DNA from: a virus
DNA: 47,294 nucleotides
IMG/VR virus record: IMGVR_UViG_3300000545_000001
Span: 1 to 47,294 of that record
Direction: 5' to 3' (one strand)
This document shows, piece after piece, positions 13,640-21,196 of the stretch. Positions within the stretch are counted from its first letter, which is position 1, and each line of letters starts with the position of its first letter. Made by a program: the position numbers and the translations under genes. The notes beneath the pieces were generated by a model. That model ran no database searches and was not told the origin of the DNA. It was given only the letters and a program-made list of their open reading frames with translations.

Positions 13640-14286
13640 GCGTGGTCGTCCTCCCGTGTGGCGTGGGCGATCGTCTCGCCCACCTGTCCGGCATCCAGGC
13701 CGGCGTGGTCGCCGAGTTCGATGAGCGCATCAACCACGGCGGCATCGGTGCCGTGCTCGCCCAGGAGACGCCCGAAGGCGGCGGCGGCGGCGATCACGGC
13801 TTCGGCGACCGCCACGCGGCGGGCGTCGGCTTCAACCAGGGCGGTGACATCCACGTCGAGCCCGTCGAGGCGGTCGACCAGTTGGGCGATGCAACGCCGG
13901 GCGTCAGCCACCTCGATCACCCGTCGTAGCAGGCTCTCGACGGGCGTGCCCGACTGGGCGGTGACAAGTTGAACGAGCCAGCTCAACTCGACATCAGCCA
14001 TCTCGGCGATGACTTCGGCCCGGCCGATGCAGCCGTGCACGGCCAGTCGGGTGTCCTCTTCGAGCCAGTCGAGCTTCAGGTCGGCGTCGCGGATGGGCGG
14101 CACCCGGGTGGCGGCCTCGATCACGTCGAGGATGCGATGGTCGTAGATGTCGTCGGGACCGACCACGTCCCAGATCCACAGGGCCACCTGCCGGTCCACG
14201 ATGGCGGCACCGGCCAGGGCGCTCTCTGCAGCGGAGTCGAGCGGAACAAGATGGGCCTGGTCGTGGTACGACCAGCGGATGCTCAT
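13636..14286 (-). CDS. Stand-alone DnaB N-terminal-domain-like protein
   Basis: A 216-aa protein starting MSIRWSYHDQAHLVPLDSAA. The pattern VPLDSAAESALAGAAIVDRQ followed by DDIYDHRILDVIEAATRVPP matches the N-terminal helical domain of DnaB helicase (the usual form is VPxxxxAExxxLGAxL then DFYxxxHxxIxxAI). There is no RecA-like motor domain or Walker motif in the rest, which is Ala/Val/Glu-rich helix. It may bind the host DnaB or primase, or serve as a loader with the adjacent DUF3987 protein. The family match is by motif pattern only. Confidence 0.65.
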   Translation of the reverse strand: MSIRWSYHDQAHLVPLDSAAESALAGAAIVDRQVALWIWDVVGPDDIYDHRILDVIEAATRVPPIRDADLKLDWLEEDTRLAVHGCIGRAEVIAEMADVELSWLVQLVTAQSGTPVESLLRRVIEVADARRCIAQLVDRLDGLDVDVTALVEADARRVAVAEAVIAAAAAFGRLLGEHGTDAAVVDALIELGDHAGLDAGQVGETIAHATREDDHA

Positions 14287-14738
14287 GGCCGATCCATCAT
14301 CTGGTGCCAGCGGCGATGGCACGACCGGCACAGGAGGGCCACCGGCCACTTCTCCGCTTCGGACCAGCCAAACACTGCCTTGGGTGCCCAGTGGTGTTCT
14401 TCCACGCCATCGGTTGCGCCGCACCGTTCGCACGCTTCGCCGGTCACCCTGTCCTTGGCCAACGGGAACCGCTTGGCTTCAGCCTCGGTGTAGGGCAGTG
14501 AGTAGCTCATCACCCGGCCGCATGTCAGGCACCGGTGCCTTGCTTGGATCGACCCCGTTCTGAGCCGGTACGACACGATGTCCCAGCCGTCGGTCGCCGG
14601 GCATTCCTGGCGACCGGCATAAGGACCGAGGCTGCTGTCGGCGTGCCAGTGTCCGTATGACCCCTGCCAGAAGCCCGGCACCCACGACCGGGGATGACGC
14701 CCCGGTGGCGGCTCGCCGGCTACCAGACCGAACAGCAT
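14283..14738 (-). CDS. HNH-type zinc nuclease-like protein
   Basis: A 151-aa protein starting MLFGLVAGEPPPGRHPRSWV, with GGAG 5 nt upstream of its ATG. It has three cysteine pairs (C70-C73, C103-C106, C137-C140). The H115-H116 pair in VEEHHWAPK and H145 in HRRWHQMM give the order expected for an HNH/McrA-like fold. The role could be nicking, recombination or a free-standing homing-type nuclease. It overlaps the DnaB-N-like gene by 4 nt. Confidence 0.72.
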   Translation of the reverse strand: MLFGLVAGEPPPGRHPRSWVPGFWQGSYGHWHADSSLGPYAGRQECPATDGWDIVSYRLRTGSIQARHRCLTCGRVMSYSLPYTEAEAKRFPLAKDRVTGEACERCGATDGVEEHHWAPKAVFGWSEAEKWPVALLCRSCHRRWHQMMDRP

Positions 14739-15328
14739 CACGGGCTCCTTACGTCGGAGGGCCACGGCACCCGGCCGGTGCGGTGGTACAGCTCGATCTC
14801 TTCGATCGTCGGCAGGCGGCCCCAGCGGCGCACGCACTCGTAGCACCAGCGACAGAGCAGGGCCGGCACCGGCAGGCGGTCCCCGACGGTCGTGGCGTGA
14901 CGCCGGGCAGGGTGGGGGGCGACCCACCGCTTGCCCCCGGCCGGCCCCACCGTGCGGGCGCAGGACTCGCAGCCGGGGTCTTCCACCAGGCCCAGGTCGC
15001 GGCGGTGGCGTTGGCTGACCCGACTCGGCACGGGGTAGCGGTTCAAGATGACGCTGGCCTTGGTCAACGCGACGGCCGCCGCCTTGAGTGCTTGGTCGAG
15101 GTCGCGCTCATCGGCCACCGCCTGGTCGGGTTTCATCCCGGCGAAGACGGTGTCGTGGCGCATGGTGGACCCCGGCCCTTCGTAGGACCGGGCTCGCAGG
15201 TTGCCCTGCAGTTCCCGCATGCGGCCCATGACGGTGGTCCCGTGCTCGACGGTGTCGAGGATCTTGGCGACCAGGTCGGCCCGGGAGGTGAGGGCCTGGG
15301 CCAGTCGGATGCGCTGGCGGTCGTTCAC
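14738..15328 (-). CDS. Hypothetical zinc-binding protein
   Basis: A 196-aa protein with GTG start (VNDRQRIRLAQALTSRADLV). The N-terminal half is helical; the C-terminal half carries CESCARTVG and LLCRWCYECVRRWGRLPTIE, suggesting a zinc site. The last part, EEIELYHRTGRVPWP, looks like a short recognition or binding helix. No family was recognised. It overlaps the methyltransferase stop (GTGA) and the HNH start, so it is tightly coupled in the DNA-metabolism block. Confidence 0.68.
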   Translation of the reverse strand: MNDRQRIRLAQALTSRADLVAKILDTVEHGTTVMGRMRELQGNLRARSYEGPGSTMRHDTVFAGMKPDQAVADERDLDQALKAAAVALTKASVILNRYPVPSRVSQRHRRDLGLVEDPGCESCARTVGPAGGKRWVAPHPARRHATTVGDRLPVPALLCRWCYECVRRWGRLPTIEEIELYHRTGRVPWPSDVRSP

Positions 15329-16458
15329 CAGAGGTGACCTTGCCTCTCTCGATTGGTGCGGTTGATCGTCTTCGCCCCGTGACGGCTTTCACTGATCCGC
15401 CAGCGGGCCAAGCGCAGGTAGTCGCGGGACAGGTCGAGCCCGATGCCGTAGCGCCCGAGCGCGCGGGCGACCATCGGGACGGTCCCCGTGCCCACGAACG
15501 GGTCGAGCACGACAGCGGGGCGGGTGGGGGCGAGAGTGACGTCGCAAGCACAGGCGTAGCCGGTGATGGTGGCCTCGGTGGAACCTTGAAACTCGGTGCC
15601 GGCGCAGTAGTCGCCGGGGGTCTGACCGTCGGGGTCTTCGGCGTATCGCCGCGGCGCCACGTTCCGGTTGCGAACGGCCAGCCCCTTCTCCACCACCGGC
15701 CGCCGCCCTTCCCGGCACGCCGTGCAGATCCCGTTCGGTGTCCACCCCAAGATCAGCCGGCGGGGCCACTCTTGGGGGAAGGCGGCGAAGTGGTCGACGC
15801 CGATGTGGTCGGGGACGGTGAGCGGTTCGGAGGGGATCGTCCAGACGGACCCGGGGAGCTTGCCGAGAGGGTTGTTCGTGCGGACGTCGTAGCGGTGGTG
15901 ACCTTCGCCGGCATCTACCGCTCGAGCATGGTGCTCCGTGCCGTCCTGCCGGGCCGTGAACACGATCTCGGACTTCTCCCTGATCTCATCCACCGCCGCG
16001 TAGTACCGCGGCCCTTTCGTGAAGTGGAACCAGGTCTCATGCGAGCGGCGCACCCGGTCGGTCACGGACTCGGGGAGCCCGTTGGGTTTGCTCCAGACGA
16101 TCTCTGCCCGCAGCGTCCATTGGGGGCCGGGGTCGGGGCGGTACGTGTCGGGGCAGGAGAGCCCGAGGGCGAACCTCCACGGCAACCCCTGCAAGCTCTT
16201 ATCCCGGTAGGAGTCACCAAGGTCGACGAAGGCCGATCCCGTGGGCTTGAGCACCCGCCAGCACTCGTCGCTGACGGCCCACAGTGCGGCGAGGAAGTCG
16301 GCGGGGGTGGGCTCCGATCCGATCTGCCCGTCGTAGTGTTCGCCGTCGTCCTGGTAGCTGCGCAGGGCGAAGTACGGCGGGCTCGTGATGATGGCGTCGA
16401 CCGATGCGTCGCGGAGCGGGATGCGTAGGGCGTCACCACGGATCAGGGCGTAGCTCAA
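15325..16458 (-). CDS. DNA methyltransferase (beta-class, N6-adenine or N4-cytosine)
   Basis: A 377-aa amino-methyltransferase acting on exocyclic amino groups in DNA. Catalytic motif IV TSPPY is at residues 25-29 and the AdoMet-binding motif I DPFVGTGT at about 319-326, so the order IV before I indicates the beta class. TSPPY does not separate adenine from cytosine N4 targets. A Cys-rich insertion (CTAC near 245, CACAC-type near 302) may bind zinc. The start is TTG, overlapping the preceding stop (TTGA). No cognate restriction enzyme was recognised nearby, so it is an orphan enzyme, probably protecting phage DNA. Confidence 0.88.
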   Translation of the reverse strand: MSYALIRGDALRIPLRDASVDAIITSPPYFALRSYQDDGEHYDGQIGSEPTPADFLAALWAVSDECWRVLKPTGSAFVDLGDSYRDKSLQGLPWRFALGLSCPDTYRPDPGPQWTLRAEIVWSKPNGLPESVTDRVRRSHETWFHFTKGPRYYAAVDEIREKSEIVFTARQDGTEHHARAVDAGEGHHRYDVRTNNPLGKLPGSVWTIPSEPLTVPDHIGVDHFAAFPQEWPRRLILGWTPNGICTACREGRRPVVEKGLAVRNRNVAPRRYAEDPDGQTPGDYCAGTEFQGSTEATITGYACACDVTLAPTRPAVVLDPFVGTGTVPMVARALGRYGIGLDLSRDYLRLARWRISESRHGAKTINRTNRERQGHLW

Positions 16459-16622
16459 GGTCCGTTTCCCGTCACCTGCGCCAACAGATCCCGGTACCGG
16501 CCTGGCATCGCCTCGGCCTCGACCCCGGCGGCCATCAACAGCACGAGCCCTTCGAGCCGTTCCGCTTGGGCCTCGACGGACTTGAGGCGGCGGCGCAGCT
16601 CAGTGGTGCCGTCGTTGGGCAT
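16455..16622 (-). CDS. Tiny helical protein upstream of the methyltransferase
   Basis: A 55-aa ORF starting MPNDGTTELRRRLKSVEAQA and ending DLLAQVTGNGP. It has high G/C third positions, a regular amphipathic helix, and overlaps the methyltransferase start by four bases. It is probably a real coupled gene of unknown role; a coiled-coil partner is possible. Confidence 0.65.
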   Translation of the reverse strand: MPNDGTTELRRRLKSVEAQAERLEGLVLLMAAGVEAEAMPGRYRDLLAQVTGNGP

Positions 16623-16627
16623 GGCGA

Positions 16628-16885
16628 TCATGCCGACGCCCTGCGCTCGCGGTTGACCATGTCGATGACCGTGCCCACGGTGCGGCCGGGGGCATTGGCC
16701 ATGCGGGTGCGCAGGCGGGCGATGGCGATCCCGAACTCGTCGGCCTCGCGCTGCGCCGCCAGGGCGTCCTCATCGAGGCGGTGCTGCGCCGTCTTCAGGT
16801 CGTCCCAGTTGGCGTCGATCGTCTTCTTGAAGCCGCGGCCGGGCATGGGCAACACGGCGGGGAGGTTGAGCATGTCGAAGGTCAC
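16628..16885 (-). CDS. Small helical hypothetical protein
   Basis: An 85-aa protein beginning MTFDMLNLPAVLPMPGRGFK, followed by charged helices (DDLKTAQHRLDEDALAAQRE and later RLRTRMANAPGR). No known domain was recognised. It is close to both neighbours and shares their orientation, so it belongs to the same transcript. A DNA- or protein-binding accessory role is possible. Confidence 0.7.
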   Translation of the reverse strand: MTFDMLNLPAVLPMPGRGFKKTIDANWDDLKTAQHRLDEDALAAQREADEFGIAIARLRTRMANAPGRTVGTVIDMVNRERRASA

Positions 16886-16894
16886 GATGGTCTC

Positions 16895-17197
16895 CTAACG
16901 TCGGTGAGGGAGGCACCCGATCCATCGGGGCCGGGGATCACGTTCGTGGCGCTCGGGACTGACTAGCGCCAGCCAGCCGGCACCCACGCCGGCCTGCAGA
17001 GCGGAGCGGGCCTTGCGGGCGGAGATGCTCAAGGCGTCGGCCATGGCGGGGGCGGACACCGGGACCCGGCTATGGCCGTAGGCGTGGACCATCTCCCACG
17101 TCCGCACGTCGATGTCGGCGGGCACGTAGGTCAGGTCGCAGCACGACACCTTGGGGTCCTTGGGCTCTTCGGGCGGGTACTCGACGAACAGGCTCAT
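16895..17197 (-). CDS. Winged-helix-like small DNA-binding protein
   Basis: A 100-aa protein starting MSLFVEYPPEEPKDPKVSCC. The part after residue 40 reads as a helix-turn-helix: VPVSAPAMADALSISARKAR, then SALQAGVGAGWLALVSP, which could be a wing. A middle region, PADIDVRTWEMVHAYGHSR, precedes it. The start overlaps the resolvase stop (ATGA). A replication- or transcription-control role is inferred from the HTH pattern and its position among recombination genes. Confidence 0.65.
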   Translation of the reverse strand: MSLFVEYPPEEPKDPKVSCCDLTYVPADIDVRTWEMVHAYGHSRVPVSAPAMADALSISARKARSALQAGVGAGWLALVSPERHERDPRPRWIGCLPHRR

Positions 17198-17739
17198 CGT
17201 CGCCTCTTGGGCACGAGCCCGACCGCGGGCGTCCTCATCCACGGCAACAGGGCGTTGCGCTGGGAGATGGGCAGGTCCACGATCGGCACCTCCAGCAACG
17301 CCCACCCGACGGCCCGCAACCAGAGGGCGTCGGCTTCGTTGTCGTTGTGGCCGAGGTAGCCGAGACGCTTCTCAGCGGCCTGCACCATCTCCGTCTTGTT
17401 GGCGTGACCGTTGCCGGTGGCGAACTTCTTGAGCGTGTTGGGCGGGATGGCGTAGAAGCCCCAGCCCCGGTCGTAGAGCGCGGCCCGGATCATGCCGGTG
17501 AGTTGCGCCTGTTCCCGGTTGCGGTCGTGGCCGTCGAAGGCCAGGGCCTCGATGATGACCAGCTCGATGTCGGGCGGCACGCAAGACAGCACGTGATCCC
17601 GGATCTCCACCATGCGGTCGAGCCCCAGGTTGGTGCCGCCCACGGCCTTGGGCTTGTACGTGCTCACGAGCCCTTCGGGGATGGCCACGCCCGTAGCGGT
17701 GAGCGACAGGTCGAGACCCAACACGACAGGGTCACTCAT
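17194..17739 (-). CDS. RuvC-like Holliday junction resolvase
   Basis: A 181-aa RNase H-fold nuclease. Acidic active-site positions fit RuvC: D10 in LGLDLSLTATGVA, E64 in VIIEALAFDG, and the acidic pair D133/D137 in HNDNEADALWL. Actinophages commonly carry such resolvases to clear branched DNA before packaging. It overlaps both neighbours by four bases (17736-17739 and 17194-17197). Length and motif order match the family well. Confidence 0.87.
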   Translation of the reverse strand: MSDPVVLGLDLSLTATGVAIPEGLVSTYKPKAVGGTNLGLDRMVEIRDHVLSCVPPDIELVIIEALAFDGHDRNREQAQLTGMIRAALYDRGWGFYAIPPNTLKKFATGNGHANKTEMVQAAEKRLGYLGHNDNEADALWLRAVGWALLEVPIVDLPISQRNALLPWMRTPAVGLVPKRRR

Positions 17740-17966
17740 CGCCGGACCACCGAGCGGTGCAGTCGGGCCAGCAGGGACGGGGACCGGCCCAACGCCTGGC
17801 CGATGTCATCCCATGAGAACCCTTCCTCTCGGGCATAGCCGACAAGGTGGGCCTCCTGCTCCCGCAGGAACCCGTTGAGGTCGCCTAGGGCCGTGAGGGC
17901 CACGATGGTGGACACCTGCGGGTCAAGGGTGGTGCGCAGCATGTCGGTGAGCGAGCGTCGGATCAT
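17736..17966 (-). CDS. Small HTH protein
   Basis: A 76-aa protein starting MIRRSLTDMLRTTLDPQVST. The C-terminal half carries an HTH-like pattern, EEGFSWDDIGQALGRSPSLL, similar to sigma-70 region 4-like or generic HTH domains (WDDIGxALG). It may bind DNA or modulate host transcription. It overlaps the RDF and resolvase genes by four bases each. Confidence 0.68.
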   Translation of the reverse strand: MIRRSLTDMLRTTLDPQVSTIVALTALGDLNGFLREQEAHLVGYAREEGFSWDDIGQALGRSPSLLARLHRSVVRR

Positions 17967-19327
17967 GACTCCCCCTTGGCGAACCCGATGGCTTCGCCCG
18001 TCTCGGTGTGACTGAGCACCCCGGTGTCGGGGTCGAAGGTGATGTCGCCGGCCGCCATGGCTTCGAGCGTGTCGATCAGGACCATGCCGGTGTCCCGGTC
18101 GATGTCGCCCCGGGACACGAGCCCGGGGGAGCCGAGGGCGGCGCAGATGTCGAGCGTGACCTGGCGGCGGTAGTCGTCTCCATCGGTCGGGGTGCGCTCG
18201 CCGATGCCGAACTGCTCGGCGATCATGGCGTGCACCTTGGAGCGCATCTTCGGGGTCATCGGGTCACCTGGTCGGCCGGAGGGAGCAGGTGCTGCAGGTG
18301 CTGCAGGTGCCCCACTCCCCCCGGTCTCCGCCGGTTGGTCGGGGTGGGAGCGGTGCACGAAGCGCGACGCCCCCGGGGACTGGTCGGGGTTCTTGATGAG
18401 CGCCTCGGAGCCGTACTCCTTGCCGCAGACCGAACAGATCTGCGGGCCGACCTCAGACGCCTTGCGGGGGGCTCGACCGGTGGCCGGCAACGGGGCGGCG
18501 GCGTTGGCCCGCTTCTTGGCCGGAGCCTTGGCCTGCTCGTGCTCCCGCACCTGCGCCTCGACGGTGAGGGCCAGCGGCGCCTCGACGGGAGCGATCGGCT
18601 TCCACCCGGTCGACGGAGCATCGAGGGCCGACAGGTCGTCCACCGAACCGACCGCCCCGAAGCTGTTGGCCGCCAACTGGCGCACGCCCTGGATGCTCAC
18701 GTCCAAGTCGATGACGGGCACGGCGAACTTGAAGACCTCGGCCTTGCCGTTGACGAGCTTGCGCTTCTCGCGCTGGTCGAGGCGGAGACGGGCGGGGACG
18801 ATGGAGCGGACGCCGGCCAACTGCTCGATGAGGTCGATGGTCCCGGCCAGCTCCACCGCGGCGTTGTAGCCGTGGGACTCCAAGCGCCACGTGCCGAGCC
18901 CGGCCAGGTCGGGCAACAGCACGGTGAGCCTCGTGGTGGCCTTGCACGCCCGGTCTTCGGGGTCGCAGTCGCAGGGGGCTTCACGGATCGAGTCCCGCTC
19001 CCCGTCGCATCGACGGGTACAGAAGCCCTTGGCCCACTGCTCGTAGAACTGGCTGTAGCCCATGTCGGTCGGGTTGGGGGGCAGGGCGATGCGCAGTTCG
19101 GAGGCCGTGGAGATGGCCTCAAACTCGGGCTTGCCGTCGTTGTCCCACGCCTTGGCCGTCCCGCCGTAGACCTGGGCGGCGGCCTCGATGACCGCACGGT
19201 CAGGGGACGTGAAGCGGAAGCTGTCGATCTTGCGGGGGGCACGCTTGCCCGAGCGGGTCATGACCTGCACCCCGATGCGGATGCGGCCGACCTCCCGGAA
19301 GCGGCGCTGCAGGCCGATGATGGCCAT
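17963..19327 (-). CDS. phiC31 gp3-like recombination directionality factor, extended
   Basis: A 454-aa protein. Residues about 1-220 resemble the Gp3-like family that contains the phiC31 recombination directionality factor, the partner that turns a large serine integrase from integration to excision. The visible signature is GRIRIGVQVMTRSGKRAPRK, the FRFTSPDRAVIE segment, and a Cys cluster C103, C107, C119, C121, C128, then LPDLAGLGTWRLESHGY. Unlike the roughly 240-aa prototype (from memory), it continues with an Ala/Pro linker, a zinc-ribbon-like CSVC (298-301) with H325/H328, and a C-terminal helical domain (about 358-454). Context with a serine integrase fits. The extra domains may add a DNA-metabolism role. 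Confidence 0.75.
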   Translation of the reverse strand: MAIIGLQRRFREVGRIRIGVQVMTRSGKRAPRKIDSFRFTSPDRAVIEAAAQVYGGTAKAWDNDGKPEFEAISTASELRIALPPNPTDMGYSQFYEQWAKGFCTRRCDGERDSIREAPCDCDPEDRACKATTRLTVLLPDLAGLGTWRLESHGYNAAVELAGTIDLIEQLAGVRSIVPARLRLDQREKRKLVNGKAEVFKFAVPVIDLDVSIQGVRQLAANSFGAVGSVDDLSALDAPSTGWKPIAPVEAPLALTVEAQVREHEQAKAPAKKRANAAAPLPATGRAPRKASEVGPQICSVCGKEYGSEALIKNPDQSPGASRFVHRSHPDQPAETGGSGAPAAPAAPAPSGRPGDPMTPKMRSKVHAMIAEQFGIGERTPTDGDDYRRQVTLDICAALGSPGLVSRGDIDRDTGMVLIDTLEAMAAGDITFDPDTGVLSHTETGEAIGFAKGES

Positions 19328-19669
19328 CTAGTCCTCCTGCTCGTCCCTCGGCCAGTTGACCTCGAAGGCCATGGCGTGGACCTGGTAGACGATCTGCGCT
19401 ACGGCCTTCAGGTGGTCATCGAAGGCGGGTAGCTCGATGCGGACGGAGTAGTCGGCGATGCCGCCCAACCCCTCCACGCTCAGGGTCAGGGTCACGACTT
19501 CTCCGGCGGCCACGGTCAGATCACGGTCGGGGATGTAGGGCGCCGTCTTGTCCTTGTCGAAGTCGGCGGCGGTGACGGACTCAATCGGGGCCATAGCGGC
19601 CTCCTTGGGCAAAGTGGGTTGCTCGGCCGGCGGGGGCGGCAACTTGGTGGCGGTCGATGTGCGGGTCAT
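19328..19669 (-). CDS. Hypothetical protein next to the RDF
   Basis: A 113-aa protein. The N-terminus is Pro-rich and low in structure, and then a beta-rich domain appears (DLTVAAGEVVTLTLSVEGLG, SVRIELPAFDDHLKAVAQIV). It overlaps the nuclease gene by 4 nt and ends one base before the RDF start, so it is coupled to recombination genes. No known family was recognised. An in-frame ATG at MAPIESVTAADFDKDK is a possible alternative start. Confidence 0.68.
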   Translation of the reverse strand: MTRTSTATKLPPPPAEQPTLPKEAAMAPIESVTAADFDKDKTAPYIPDRDLTVAAGEVVTLTLSVEGLGGIADYSVRIELPAFDDHLKAVAQIVYQVHAMAFEVNWPRDEQED

Positions 19670-20580
19670 GACGGCAACCCGGCGAACGGATCAGTTGCGT
19701 CATGAAACGCAGCGGGTGGGAGCAACGGGTTCCCGATGATGCTCTTGCCGATGTCGAGCACGAAGCGGGCGGCGTCGATGGTGTGCAGGAAGTGCTCGAA
19801 GATGGATTCGTCGCAGCGCACCGGGTACACGCCGTACCGCTCGGGCGTCAGGTAGATCACCAGGCCATGCGCCACCTCGGGCACGGCCACACCCAGCTCC
19901 CGCTCGCTCTCCGACAGCAGGTAGTACCGCCGCTTGAACTGCTCGACCTGGCGGGAGCGCCACACGGCGGCCAGGTCCCCGTAGCGGTAGGCGGCGAGCT
20001 GCAGGGCCACCTCGGGGTACGGCCCCTTCACCTGGCCCCGACCGTCGAGAGAGTCCCGGCTCGTCTTGTAGTCGATGATGTAATCAACCCCATCAACACG
20101 CAGGAACCCGTCGCAGGTGCCGGCGTAGCCGAAGGTCGGGCTGAAGATGGTGACCTCCGCGGCGATGTACTCGGGTTGGAACTCATCGAGGAACCGATCG
20201 AACTGCACGAGGAACGGGCGCAGCTCCTTGTCGTTGGCGTCCTGGGGCTCGTAGCGGCCGTGGATCGCCTTATGCTCCGCCGCCTTGTGCACGGCCTTGC
20301 CCAACTCGCTGGCGGACCGCAGGCCCTTGCCCACCCGGAAGCGGGCGTTCTTGAGGTATTGGATGGCCTCATCCCTGCCGTCGCTGGCCAGGATCGACTG
20401 CACGGTGTCGAGCTTGTCGACGGCGGCCTCGGCCGTCTTGATGGCCGCCCACGGCACCAAGGCGGGCTTGTCCAGGCATCCGATGATCGTCGTGACCGAC
20501 CAATACCGCTCGTCGGCGACGTCGGGGGCGACGAGCCGGGGCTCTTCACCTATGAGGGGCAACGCAGGCGCGTCGGGCAT
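19666..20580 (-). CDS. PD-(D/E)XK exonuclease, RecB/Cas4-like
   Basis: A 304-aa nuclease of the RecB-like group. Motifs are in order: GKAVH (H98), an acidic AAEVTIF (E142), GTCDGF (D157), and IIDYKTSR (D170, K172), the last being the PD-(D/E)XK core. A C-terminal QLAAYRYG-type motif follows (VALQLAAYRYGDLAAV). There are no cysteines arranged for an iron-sulphur cluster as in many Cas4 proteins. It likely resects DNA ends for recombination with the nearby RuvC-like and RDF proteins. The ATG MPDAPAL was chosen over an upstream in-frame start because AAGAAGG lies about 8 nt before it. Confidence 0.87.
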   Translation of the reverse strand: MPDAPALPLIGEEPRLVAPDVADERYWSVTTIIGCLDKPALVPWAAIKTAEAAVDKLDTVQSILASDGRDEAIQYLKNARFRVGKGLRSASELGKAVHKAAEHKAIHGRYEPQDANDKELRPFLVQFDRFLDEFQPEYIAAEVTIFSPTFGYAGTCDGFLRVDGVDYIIDYKTSRDSLDGRGQVKGPYPEVALQLAAYRYGDLAAVWRSRQVEQFKRRYYLLSESERELGVAVPEVAHGLVIYLTPERYGVYPVRCDESIFEHFLHTIDAARFVLDIGKSIIGNPLLPPAAFHDATDPFAGLPS

Positions 20581-20692
20581 GCGGGTCACCTTCTTTGTCG
20601 AGTGGTCCCTGCGCCCGACGCAGCCCATCGCGGGCGGCGGAAGTTGCCGGCGAAGGCTCCGTCCGGGGGGGAAAGGGGAGGGGCGGAGCGGA

Positions 20693-20956
20693 CTACGTCG
20701 AGCGCAGGGGTGGGGCCGTCAGGGGGGATGTGCCGTCAACGCCGACGAGCGCATCGAGGTCGACGGACCGGGCGAACCAGCGCCGGCCGACCCTGACGAG
20801 AGGCAAAGGGAACTCATCACGGGCGATGAGCCGATACGCCGTGTCCCGGGAAATGGGAAGGCGCTCGACGGCTTCGCCCAATGAAATGAGGCGGGGAGTA
20901 AATTCCACGGAGGGTGAAGTTGCCGTGCAGTTCCCCGCGGCGATGCGGTCCTTCAC
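20693..20956 (-). CDS. Excisionase-like HTH protein (MerR/HTH_17 type)
   Basis: An 87-aa DNA-binding protein. The HTH_17/excisionase pattern is ISLGEAVERLPISRDTAYRL, then DEFPLPLVRVGRRWFARSVD. It starts at GTG with AAGGGGG 6 nt upstream and is the first gene of the leftward early operon, just after a candidate promoter. In serine-integrase phages, excision depends on an RDF rather than a classic Xis. This protein may therefore be a transcription regulator of the early operon instead. Confidence 0.78.
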   Translation of the reverse strand: MKDRIAAGNCTATSPSVEFTPRLISLGEAVERLPISRDTAYRLIARDEFPLPLVRVGRRWFARSVDLDALVGVDGTSPLTAPPLRST

Positions 20957-21036
20957 GGCAGGCCCCCTTGTGGGTGTAAGCGGACGCCTGCGGGACGCTC
21001 CGTGTCGCTTGGACCGTCCCCAGCAGGCTGTATCCG

Positions 21037-21065
21037 ACTAAAGCCGCTTGTTTCCCCTAGTGCAA
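21037..21065 (-). promoter_or_regulatory. Candidate leftward early promoter
   Basis: On the minus strand TTGCAC (21060-21065) and TTTAGT (21037-21042) are separated by 17 nt, about 80 nt upstream of the excisionase-like gene. The -10 is only a moderate match. TTGCAC overlaps the TGCAA/TTGCA inverted repeat, so a bound regulator could block it. Confidence 0.4.
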
Positions 21066-21105
21066 CCCCAAGATTGCATTCAGACTTGTAGATAGCATGA
21101 AGTCT
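21061..21105. promoter_or_regulatory. Two inverted repeats overlapping the early promoter
   Basis: TGCAA-N8-TTGCA (21061-21078) and AGACTT-N12-AAGTCT (21082-21105) are perfect inverted repeats in tandem. They touch or precede the candidate -35 box and look like operators. Confidence 0.45.
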
Positions 21106-21196
21106 CTACCCCAAAGTAAGACATGACTCAGAAGTCACCGACTTATTGACGTATTTGTCCGGTCTTTGCCGTTGACATGGGCGATAGAGCGGAAGC

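Larger units (their letters stand above)
20957..21196. promoter_or_regulatory. Early control region between the integration and early operons
   Basis: About 240 bases without a clear gene, AT-richer than average. They contain a candidate leftward promoter (21037-21065), two inverted repeats (21061-21078 and 21082-21105), a GACT/AGTC mini-repeat near 21125, and a TTGACG/TTGACA-rich stretch before the plus-strand gene at 21197. This is the most likely site of lysis-lysogeny control. Confidence 0.5.

Noticed and set aside
12281-13972. 563-aa plus-strand open frame opposite DUF3987
   Set aside because: Antisense shadow in high-G+C DNA. The minus-strand proteins carry recognised motifs and coupled starts.
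18008-19432. 474-aa plus-strand open frame opposite the RDF-like gene
   Set aside because: Shadow frame; the RDF frame has conserved Cys positions and coupled overlaps.
20581-20692. Possible small gene between the nuclease and excisionase-like genes
   Set aside because: The 112-base gap is G-rich, with no start, RBS and stop set that gives a plausible product.
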